From positions 1-48,947 of the forward strand of contig AJFK01000718.1 in the NCBI GenBank assembly GCA_000467715.1: a stretch of 48,947 nucleotides of DNA, written 5' to 3'. Source of the DNA: Hysterium pulicare CBS 123377. Lineage: Eukaryota; Ascomycota; Dothideomycetes; Hysteriales; Hysteriaceae. The notes beneath the pieces are model-generated. The model was not told where the DNA came from and ran no database searches. It saw only the letters and a program-made list of their open reading frames with translations. The translations under genes and the position numbers were made by a program. Shown here one piece after another: positions 12,692 to 21,894 of the stretch (the stretch's first letter is position 1; each line of letters starts with the position of its first letter).

Positions 12692-13574
12692 ATGGCGGAA
12701 GTTCAGACTTCGGCTGCCATCAATATTTCCTGCATTGCCCTCAGCATGCACAAGACTCTCTACGTAGCACCCAATGAAACCTCTGCTGACATTCACAAAC
12801 GTGTTAGTGCGCTCCTTCGTCTACCCAGGCACCGAAAGCTCCGCTTTATCGACCAGTCCGGATCAAGTTTGAGTGCTACTTATACTAGTTTCATGACAGC
12901 CCAAGACGTCGAAGTGGTACTGGTTGGGACGGATAAAGACGATGCGAATCGCCAACGCTACAACGAACTGGTATGAAGGGTTGAATACCTACATTTGTGA
13001 TACGGTAATGCGTACTAATAACCCATAGGTCCAAGAGATTCAAGCTAATTGGGGATTGAATGACATCGCCTTAGCGATTCCCCTACACATTCGCCCACGC
13101 GTGGAAGATTCTCATCATCGTAAGGCGAAGTTCTTTGATGATAAGGGATTCGAAGATCCGTCAAACTGGTCACTGCGCCTCATCAGTGAACTGTTCAATC
13201 TCTCAGTGGCCACCAAGGATATGCAGTCAGCGCACCGAGTGCTCCAAGACTGTGTGTATTCAAGACTTGAGAACGTGGGGCTTGAAGGGCAGATCGAATA
13301 TGGAGACTCTGTGAAGGGTAGTGCGATCCCGGAGGCTTTGCCTGTGGACATTAAAAACGCCGTGATCAAAATTACCGGGAAGGTGAATGCGGATGCTTCT
13401 GGTGGACTTGATGAGCCTGAATCTGCGCTGGACACCGAGCCGTAAGTCCTGCTTCATGCTCCTTTCGTTCAAAGCCTTTCACTCACACGCATAATCTGGA
13501 GCAGGTACGGCGCCTTGAATGACTCTGAGCTCACGATGTCCGAATCTTCTCGCGGTCCAGCTGAAGATACGTAG
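12692..13574 (+). CDS. Uncharacterised protein: possible ubiquitin-like N-terminus plus NWG-type module
   Basis: Three exons (12692-12970, 13029-13441, 13505-13574) join in frame to 253 residues. The first intron has a GTATGA donor and TACTAAT branch site; the second has a perfect GTAAGT donor and removes an apparent stop codon that overlaps the donor. Residues about 8-75 alternate strand-strand-helix-strand (AINISCIALS, KTLYVAPNE, ADIHKRVSALLRL, KLRFIDQSG, DVEVVLVG), the order of a beta-grasp/ubiquitin-like fold; this is inference from pattern only. Residues about 88-210 match the module of the preceding gene: RYNELVQEIQANWG, AIPLHIRPRV, PSNWSLRL, SAHRVLQDCVYSR, VDIKNAVIKI. The ATG at 12692 (CAAGATGG context) is preferred to 12602, which would add a hydrophobic leader not expected in such a protein. 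Confidence 0.75.
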
Positions 13575-14281
13575 GAGAGGAGAAGAAGTCGGCATATACA
13601 TCTCTCAAGGCATGCGTGAGTAGCCAAAACCCTTGATAACATTTCGCAAACTTTATTCAGAGTCCCGGAATAGATTTTCAGTCACTAACTCGTACTTCTA
13701 TAGGTATCTCTGATTCGGTATTTGTGGGAGATGGCAGAGGTAGAAACAAGCTTAAGCTTCCTATGCTCTGTGGTGGATGTCGATTACTGGTCTTACGGGG
13801 CTTCACTTGAAGAAAGTGTCTGTTTTAAAGCCACCAAGAAATAGCCTGCAAACAACAACGTCCGCCAGGATTGTTTGAGAGTGTTTACTTGTGCGAACAA
13901 TATGAAAGCGGCCTGCAATGAAGTGATCAGTATTGTTGATGATGAAAAGCACGACCAATAAGCGATGTCGGTTGCCGGGGAAGCTGACAAACATTAGCGT
14001 GAATTCGTGCATGGACTCGTTCAGTATGCCAGCCACAACAATCACAAACGCACCTTGCCTGTGAAGAACAACAACATCTACCACTTGTTTCTCCCTCTCA
14101 TTCACTCAATTGTCCTCTGTTGGCACTGACAGTCCGTCTTGAACCTTGTCTGACCCCAACATGTTATAGGCCTGCCGCGAGACCAGCTTCGACGTGTAGC
14201 AAGGCGCGTGCAGCTTCTCGACCTGCCCCTCCCTCTCCCAACCTCCACAAAGGCATACGCTGCCATTCATTATCTTTACGC
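13575..14281. other. Intergenic and leader of the Dbf4-like gene
   Basis: No gene is supported. The frame of the downstream gene is open from about 14120 but has no ATG before 14282. Confidence 0.45.
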
Positions 14282-16310
14282 ATGGCAGCAGTGTTTATAC
14301 CTCCTTCGCCTCAGGTATTCTCCGCCATGACTACTCGTCGAGTACCTTTGGCGAGCGTCCCCAACGCTACGAACTCGCCATTTCGCACCGTCGCCGCAGC
14401 TGGTGGAAAGAGACAAAGGTCTCACGCCAGTGACCAACGCGAATTGCCCTATGGACAGCCTCCTCCAGCTAAGAAGCAAATTATAGAGGTAGACGACGCA
14501 GAATCTCGCCGCCATGGCCTCGGTCGAAGAAGTGGTGCTCCACCAACCGCCTTTCAGAAAAAGCTCGAAGCTGTTCGAGAAGCTAAAGCAGTCCCAAAGC
14601 CAGCCGAGAAAGCTCAAAAGACAGTAACTGACAATTTAGAAACAATACGACAATGGCAGAAACATTACAAGAAGATGTTCCCCTCCTTCGTGTTTTACTT
14701 TGACGGTATTCCAGATGATGTACGGAATAGAGTTCTAAGACAAGCACGCGCCCTCGGTGCTGTAAGTGGCTTCCTATGTCAGCTCCGAATGTTTCACAAG
14801 CTGACTCTCCATATAGCAAGATGAAAAGTTCTTCTCAAAAGCAGTCACGCACGTCGTCACAACGCGTCCGATCCCGGCGGAGCTTGATACCAGCTCCGGA
14901 AACACTCACACATCTTCATCGACTCAGAGTGGTAACGGACCAGTTCGTACAATCAACCCCTCAGCCCTCGAAGCACAACATTCGAAGTCAAAATCCGTTT
15001 TTGATGCCGCGCTGCAGAAAGCCAACAATGGAGATATTCTTTACAAAGCAAGGGAAATGGGGATGAAGATATGGTCGGCAGAGAAGCTTCAACGAATGCT
15101 AAGTACCATGTTCAATACCGACACGGGCGAACAGCCACCGGATTATACAACCACGCGTCGTGGGTCTGTCGTTGCGCAACCCAGGACAGGACGTCAAGCC
15201 GATCTTCAGAAGCTGCTGCAAAATGAGAAGCTCAATGGACCCGCTGATCGAGATTTCACGGTTGCAACACAAGAGATGGTTCAGCTGCGGGGATACTATA
15301 TCTACATTCATGACATGGATGAGAATACGAGACCTGTAATGGTTCGGGAATACTCTAAGGTTGCTGCGAAAGAGGAGGGCAAATGGCCACAGTTTCGTAT
15401 CACGGGTCCTGGAAAATGTCCTTTCGTAGAAGACCAAAGTCATCTGAAACGCGTCCAACAGGAACAGGAGGAGGAGCGGACAACCAGAGACCAAAGAGCA
15501 CCTACAGTTACCACACGGACACGTGCTGCGGCTGCTCTAGAAGCGTCGAACCAAACGGGTGAACGTCGAGCCTTGGGCGAAAATAACAATCTTGCGAAAA
15601 GGCCTACAAGTGCTGCTGGTCAAGTCGCAGGCACAGGAAATCCTGCCAAACCGCTTGGTCCTCCTAAGATGATACCTGCCCAGAGAGGTAACACAGACAG
15701 CATGCCTCCTTTGTTTGGAAGCGCACAGGCGAGCATTCGTGCTATACCCAGATTTGCCGGAGGCGAACCGGTCGCTTCAGGCATTCAACCTTCCAACGTG
15801 ACATCTGCCATCCGGTCTCAGATGATATCCTCGACAGCGGCCGCTCCTGGTGCAAGAGTCAATAGTAAAGAGATGAACCAGTTGAAGAGGAAGGTGCTTG
15901 AGAAGAATAGTGTACCTTCAGCCAACAGCATGCCATCATCATATATGAACGAAGTAAGAGCAGCAATCAATAACGATGGACCGCCGCCAAGAGCCGCGAA
16001 ACGTAAAGCCCAAGAAACGCTTGGGCAGATTCACGAAGATATGACACCATCGGAAGAAGAGAGGCACATGCGGAAGATTGCAGTTATGCGTCGTAAGAAG
16101 GCCCCGGAGAAGGAGCTCAAACCGGGTTACTGCGAGAACTGCCGGGAGAAATTCAATGACTTTGATGAGGTAAGCTTCATGCTCGTCTTCGGTATCCACC
16201 TACTAACGAACTCGCAGCATGTTGTGTCTCGCAAACATCGCAAATTCGCTCTATCCATCGAAAACTGGCGAGAGCTAGATGACCTCTTAGCACAGCTCAT
16301 CCGTCAGTGA
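14282..16310 (+). CDS. Dbf4/NimO-like regulatory subunit of the Cdc7 kinase
   Basis: Regulatory subunit of the Dbf4-dependent kinase, which phosphorylates MCM helicase to fire replication origins in S phase. Exons 14282-14761, 14817-16169 and 16218-16310 give 641 residues. Evidence: an N-terminal RRVPLASVPNATNSPFR block as in fungal homologues; a BRCT-like motif-N segment (about 120-185) with FYFDGIPDD, QDEKFFSKAVTHVVTTRPIP; motif-M residues around KIWSAEKLQRML and PFVEDQSHLKRVQQ; and a C-terminal DBF4-type zinc finger PGYCENC...FNDFDEHVVSRKH (Cys-X2-Cys, His-X5-His) split by the last intron exactly before its first His. The middle is low-complexity and basic. The start at 14282 (MAAVFIPPSP) is chosen by resemblance to fungal orthologues; 14327 is the next ATG. 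Confidence 0.92.
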
Positions 16311-17003
16311 CCTTAGATCGCGATCACGCTTGTGCTTTGATATTGTTGAAGGCGCGATGCATCTCATGTTGGACGACTCCCACCATTACAATAATCTTAT
16401 TCACTTCTTTCGGCCCTCTGGCGCGTGGAATCGTGCTTTATCTGCGAATACCCATCAAAACAGCATTTCCCCAAGCGACCCGCTGCATTTCTTGAGGCGC
16501 ATTATATCTTCTTATACGAGGCATGGTTTGGCTGGCATTTCTATTTAACTCGGCGCGTGCATGATGTTTGGCTTCTTGCCAATGGGTACATTACGGCAGG
16601 AGTTGTGGATACCTTATGGGTCATTTCTTTATAGCGTTGGGAGAGGAGAGGGTGTTCAGATAGGTATGGAGTAAACGTGGTCATTGCCAGCATTGTTTCA
16701 AGCGGGAATGTTTAGTGGAGTTATTCATAAGAAGTTAGATAATCTATCTACTTGAACGAAGTCACCTTTTGATTTTTGATGGGCGAATGTGAATGTGATT
16801 GTGCGTTCGATGAAGTCTACTCAAACCGCATCTGATTGGCCAGACACCCACCTCCAACCTCGACTATCTACTCTCCCACAAGGCAACATCCAAAACGAAA
16901 GGACTTTCACCAACTTTCCCCGTACTTGAATCTACAACCACTCACTCTACCTGCATCTCTCGTCTCCAACCAACCCACCTTCTTTTCAACCCTTTTCCCA
17001 AAA
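16311..17003. other. Intergenic, promoter of the Atg12 gene
   Basis: 3' flank of the Dbf4-like gene and promoter of the next gene. The 120 bases before 17004 are C/T-rich. No gene seen. Confidence 0.45.
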
Positions 17004-17793
17004 ATGTCCACCTCAAGCCCATCCCCAGCTCCAGCTCCCATCCCAGACGACGACGAAACCGCAGAAGCGCCTCTCACCATGGCGGCGTCTGTTCTCCTCA
17101 CGAATTTACCGCGGGATGCGATGAGCGCTCTCGAGGGGGCTGGGGAGGTGGATGTGGAGAAAGGTATGCTGAATTTTCCCTATAAACTGTATTATTTCAT
17201 TTTGAAACCGATTCTATATTCCATTCGCGTCTCTCATCTGAATCAACAAAATCTTTCCAATCCCCCCCCCCTTCCCCCCCCCCAAAAAAAAAGACAAAAA
17301 CAAAACAAGAATGTTCTTATCATGACAGCAAAAATTGGCATTTTCCACGTTATCAGACAAGAGTCCCCTCAGTTCCCGTTCTTTCTGTGTGTGTGTGTCT
17401 TCTCTCTAACAACAATCTACCCACCAGTCTCAATCCGCTTCCACCCCATCGGCAACGCCCCGCACTTAAACACAAAAGTCTTCAAGATCTCCGCGTCGCA
17501 ACGCTTCGAAACCGTCGTCCGCTTCCTGCGCAAGCGTCTAGGCGTCCGGGACGCGGAGAGTGTGTTCTGTTACGTGAATAGCGTGTTTGCGCCGGGTCTG
17601 GATGAGGGGGTGGGAGGGTTGTGGAGGGTGAGTTTTGGGTTTCTTTGTGTTTGCGTTTTGGGGGGAAGGGGCGAGAGGAAGGGGGTGGAGATGGAGATGG
17701 AGATGAGAGGCGGTTATGCTAATGTGCGAATAGTGTTTTAAAACGAATGATCAGCTCGTTGTTGCGTATTCTGTCACGCCTGCTTTTGGGTGA
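17004..17793 (+). CDS. atg12: Autophagy ubiquitin-like protein Atg12
   Basis: Ubiquitin-like modifier that is conjugated through its C-terminal Gly to Atg5; the conjugate acts as the E3-like enzyme for Atg8 lipidation in autophagosome formation. Exons 17004-17163, 17428-17627 and 17734-17793 give 139 residues, slightly short for fungi. The C-terminal fold is diagnostic: [59 protein letters not shown], ending TPAFG with the terminal Gly. The N-terminus is Ser/Pro-rich and disordered. Intron 1 is 264 nt, carries C10-TT-C10-A9 and GT-repeat runs, is a multiple of three and has no in-frame stop, so its retention would add 88 residues. Splicing is preferred because no Atg12 carries such an insert and the splice sites are good. 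Confidence 0.9.
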
Positions 17794-18199
17794 AGGGGGC
17801 GGGTCGATCGATCGAGGCTCTCCTACCCGGCGTTCTACGATTATGGTTTTAAGCATTCAACGGGATTTTCTCTTTTGGCGGCGTAAGTCTGGGATGTTCA
17901 GGTTGATGGCGCGTGCAGGAGTTTCGGGCGTCAGGAAGGGCATGTTGTATGTTTTCGGGCTCGGCTAGGACTAGGGGAGAGAGGATACCCGAGTAGCAAT
18001 CAATGAATATGACTTCAATATCAAGTAGATTTCTTCTGTCTCTAAAATGGCTTGGAAGTAAATTTATGGATTGCGCGATACCGAACGCCATATAATTTTC
18101 CTTTCAAGAAACTTCTATTCAAAATAAGGCCACTCGAAGAAAACAATGCTGGGTATATAAATATAAAGTAAGCAAAAAAGGTCCCAAGCAAGCTCCCGC
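17794..18199. other. Convergent 3' region between atg12 and panB
   Basis: Shared 3' flank of two genes transcribed toward each other. No gene seen. Confidence 0.5.
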
Positions 18200-19297
18200 T
18201 CAAGTCCCTCCTGATCTAGACTTCTCACCGATCAGCCTTTCGAACTCAGAAAGCTGGTCTTGTGATATCGGGTATGTATGTTCAGGCGCTGGGTATGCCC
18301 TACTCTTCACTTCATCCCTATAAGCCTGGATAGCTCGCATACTCTCCCCCCATACATCCCCATACTTCTTCACAAATTTAGGTAGGAAGCGACCTGGAGG
18401 GAAGTAACCCAACATATCCACCTGCACGAGAACTTGGCCCGAGCAGCCGTTACCGGCGCCAATGCCGATGGTTGGGATACTGAGTTTCTTCGTTACGAGG
18501 GCGGCAACTTCAGGGGGAACGGCTTCCAGTACGACGGCGAAGGCGCCGGCTTCTTGCACCGCGAGCGCATCTTCGAGGAGGCTTAGGGCGGAGGCAGTGG
18601 TTTTGCCTTGGACTCGGAAGCCGCCCAGGGCGTTCTGGCGTTGGGGTGTGAGACCGACGTGGCCGAGGACGGGGATGCCGCAGCTGGTGATTTTGGAGAT
18701 TGTGGAGGCCATTTCGATGCCGCCTTCTAGCTTTATGGATTTCACCCGGCCTTCTTTTATCATGCGGATGGCGGATTCGAGGGCTTGGGAGGGGGATATT
18801 TCGTAGGAGCCCATTGGGAGATCGCCGACCTGGAGGAAGTAGTTGTTAGTATTAGGTCACGGGGAAGAGCTAGGGGGAGAGGAATGGGTTCATACAGTGA
18901 AGGCGCCCTTTGTAGCTCGGGCGACAGACCGACAATGCAGGAGCATTTCTTCCATTATTACTTCGCTTGTATCCTCCATTCCTAGAGCTACCATGGCGAG
19001 ACTGTCGCCGACGAGTATCATGTCCATACCAGCATGGTCGGCGACGTGGGCGGAAGGGAAGTCATGGGCGGTTATCATGGTGATAGGTTCATTCTTTCGG
19101 TAGAGAGATTGAAGGGTGTTGATGGTAACGGTCTTGCGGTATGGAGTAGCAGCACCCAAGGGAGAGTGCGAGCTCTGCCTGGCGTGAGTGACTGATAGAA
19201 TAGGCTGTGACACAGCCGGTAACAGTGAGGGTCTCCATGATTGCGACCGGAGTATTCGTGAGGAAGGCTGGAGTCGGTTGATCAAGGCACGCGACAT
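18200..19297 (-). CDS. panB: Ketopantoate hydroxymethyltransferase, mitochondrial
   Basis: 3-methyl-2-oxobutanoate hydroxymethyltransferase: transfers a hydroxymethyl group from methylene-tetrahydrofolate to ketoisovalerate in pantothenate (coenzyme A) synthesis. Two exons on the minus strand, 19297-18896 and 18829-18200, give 343 residues. The first about 50 residues (MSRALINRLQPSSRILR...) are Arg/Ser/Leu-rich without acids, a typical mitochondrial presequence. Family motifs: MITAHDFPSAHVADHAGMD, ILVGDSLAMV, GDLPMGSYE across the intron, KLEGG, PVLGHVGLTPQ, GIGAGNGCSGQVLV and LPKFVKKYGDV. These cover the metal site (Asp of GDS, Asp of GDLPMG) and the catalytic Glu expected in this TIM-barrel enzyme. 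Divergent from the Ubc8-like gene, with about 1 kb between starts. Confidence 0.94.
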
Positions 19298-20326
19298 GGT
19301 GTTGATGGCGGGGAGATGGAAATGCGATGCGGTAACCTTCGCACGATGATTCCCGAGATGGATTGATGAGTGTAAGAGCCAGGCATTGCGGGCACTAGAG
19401 TTCGGGGTTTTAATATCCTTCTTCGTGATGTTTTCTGCCGCGCAGGTTGGAGAACGTAAAGGTGGAGGATCAGCTTTTCTTGTCCCAGCTCGTGTGAAGA
19501 TGGCCCTCGGTCCGACCTCGACGGCCGGAGTTGAGCAAGCACAGTCAGCGCTGGCGAGACTCCGGGCGTCCTCATTCTTTGTGGGATTAGCCCGACGGCA
19601 GTCTTTGATGAAGTTTCAACGGTTTCGGGCGAGAGAGATTGAGCCAAGAGAGTGATGAGATAGCATTGTGGAAATGTGAGCGAGGCTTGTTGATGTCAGT
19701 GTTGGACACCCCAGGTTCGCCTCAGTTGTTCCTGACTAGCATCTTGTTGGCCGAACCAGCAACACCAGAGATGATGACTTGTGTCTGTGAAGCCCAGCAT
19801 ACCAACCAGAGACGTCCAATTAGCAATCTTCGTAAGATTCCAGGCCTTTGTTCGGTTTGTGTCATGAGCGTGCAATTGTATTCAACCATATTCCAACAAT
19901 GATGTGGCTTGAACGACTCAGTGGCGCGCACCCACAAGTTGGCCGTGACTTGCCGCTGCTTGCGTGACTTGCTGTTGACCTCGTGCCCAGCAGACCTGCC
20001 TGCTCCAGACAGACTTCAACGCATCTTCTTGCTTCTTTTCTTTCGCTACCTGTCCAGCTTTCCTCTCCAACGAACACGAAGCCTCTCACTTCAGCTTCCT
20101 GCACTCGCTGCGTACAAGCAATCTACCCCGCCAACAAAGCAGCCCTGTCTGCGAACAAGCCCCTCCTCCACTGTCGATTGCCCCCACTCGTCTACGTGAC
20201 AGCATACCGTCCTTCTAGCCTACTATCAGTCCGACAGTGAAGATACCTGTTGAATAAAGTCTTGCAGGCAGCGAAACATACTAGGTAGTCCACCGGTGAC
20301 GAAGTGGACAGACAATACAAGGCAAA
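19298..20326. other. Divergent promoter region, panB / Ubc8-like gene
   Basis: About 1 kb between two diverging starts. Several frames are open for 60-120 codons but carry no motif. C/T-rich runs (20020-20230) precede the Ubc8-like gene and probably mark its leader. Confidence 0.5.
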
Positions 20327-21378
20327 ATGAGCAGTCCAAAGCGACGTATCGAGACGGATGTAGGTCATACAAAGCGTTCCATATGAGGGTACGAGGATAT
20401 CAGGATAAGGATAGATGCTGACGTTGATTTCGTTTGGGTGTTCAGGTCATGAAGTAGGTTGGAGAGAACCCCGGCCTTCGGGACATGTGCTAACAGGGCT
20501 ATAGGATGTATGTCTACTAGGCTACTTATTCTTCGGGGAGGAAGCTGAAATTTTGGCAGGTTGATGAGCGACTACGAAGTTACTCTGGTGAATGATAACA
20601 GTATGTTGGACCGCTTCACATCTTCTCCTAAGAGACACTGACGATTGACAGTGTCCGTCGAACCTCCGACCCCGTTCTTCTGGCTCCCCTTCCTCCTATA
20701 CTGACCTATTTCCAGGCAAGAATTCTATGTCAGGTTCAAAGGCCCAGAAGAAAGTGAGTTCCATCTCCTCCTTAAACCTCTATCCCCTTGCTAAGAACCA
20801 CCCAGCACCATTTCAAGGCGGTCTATGGAAAATCCACGTCGAACTCCCAGATCAATATCCATACAAGAGTCCCAGTATTGGCTTCGTGAATCGAATATTC
20901 CACCCCAATATTGACGAACTGTATGCGTCCTTTTTCTACGATAGAGATTCTCAATATATCTTTAACTATTATCATGACTAACTCCCTATACAGCTCCGGC
21001 TCCGTATGTCTCGACGTGATCAACCAGACCTGGTCACCCATGTACGACATGATCAACATCTTCGAAGTCTTCCTCCCACAGCTCCTCCGCTATCCGAACC
21101 CAACCGACCCCCTGAACGGCGAGGCGGCCGCGCTGCTAATGCGGGAACCAAAGAGCTATGACGCGAAAGTGAAGGGTACTGCCTATTTTCCTAACCCTTA
21201 TCCTCTTCCTTAAAGTCCCCACTAACACTCCACCTCAGAGTACGTACAAAAATACGCCTCCAAAGACGCCGCCGACGAAGCAGACGAAGACAGCGACGTC
21301 GACGACGAAATGAGCTCAGTCGGCAGCTACGAATCCGGCGAAGACGAAGAGCCCGCGGGGAACATGGAGGAGATCTAG
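20327..21378 (+). CDS. ubc8: Ubiquitin-conjugating enzyme E2, Ubc8/UBE2H type, with micro-exons
   Basis: E2 enzyme of the Ubc8/UBE2H family; in yeast it acts with the GID/CTLH ligase in degrading gluconeogenic enzymes. The best model has nine exons: 20327-20359, 20446-20453, 20505-20507, 20560-20600, 20652, 20716-20753, 20806-20920, 20994-21175, 21239-21378. They total 561 nt and 186 residues. It yields [47 protein letters not shown], then HPNID, the catalytic Cys in [15 protein letters not shown], and an acidic tail, as in Ubc8. Exons of 8, 3 and 1 nt sit between introns of 86, 51, 52, 51 and 63 nt. A simpler model, skipping the 3-nt exon and using a weak GTTGGA donor at 20605, gives VMKLMSD and NDNSMQ: the same length but with one residue lost and one gained relative to the family. 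The gene identity is sure; the micro-exons are inference. Confidence 0.9.
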
Positions 21379-21862
21379 TTTTCCGCTTTCTCTCTCTTCA
21401 ACAACAGTCCCCCCCTTTTCTTTTGCAAACTCACGTGTTCTTCATGCAACGGCTTTATATCATGACAAGGGAAGTTCAAGGCGTAATACAGGCGCGCCTT
21501 TCATCCAACTCTATCGATCCATCACTCATACTGGCATTTACATTTTACTTATCATGGCTTTTCTATACTCTGGGTCCGGGTTTTGGATTATGCTGGTTTT
21601 TTTGGGTTCAGGGTTGGGGGTTAGGTATGATGGATGGATGAATGAAGGGATTCAGGGGCTTTCGACGCTTCTAGGCGGCAGAACGATGGGATTGAAGTTG
21701 AATGGTTCCATTCTTAGCATAATGGGCAGAGAAGACGGCATTAGATAGGCATCAGAAGGAAGCAAGGCAGGACGGGAGATGAAATTTGGCGATGACTTGC
21801 CTGCTTCACTCGATTGATATTCATAAGGAATCAAATTCCACTCTTTTCAAACCATGATCTGC

Positions 21863-21894
21863 GAGGTTCCTTTTTCGAGGTTCCTTTTTCGAGG
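21863..21894 (+). repeat. 14-bp direct repeat, two copies plus four bases
   Basis: GAGGTTCCTTTTTC occurs twice head to tail, followed by GAGG. Seen directly; no known function. Confidence 0.85.

Noticed and set aside
20601-20715. Explaining the Ubc8-like 1-nt exon as a nested twin intron (stwintron)
   Set aside because: Neither intron interrupts the donor, branch or acceptor of the other; both are complete, so two adjacent introns with one exon base between them describe it better.
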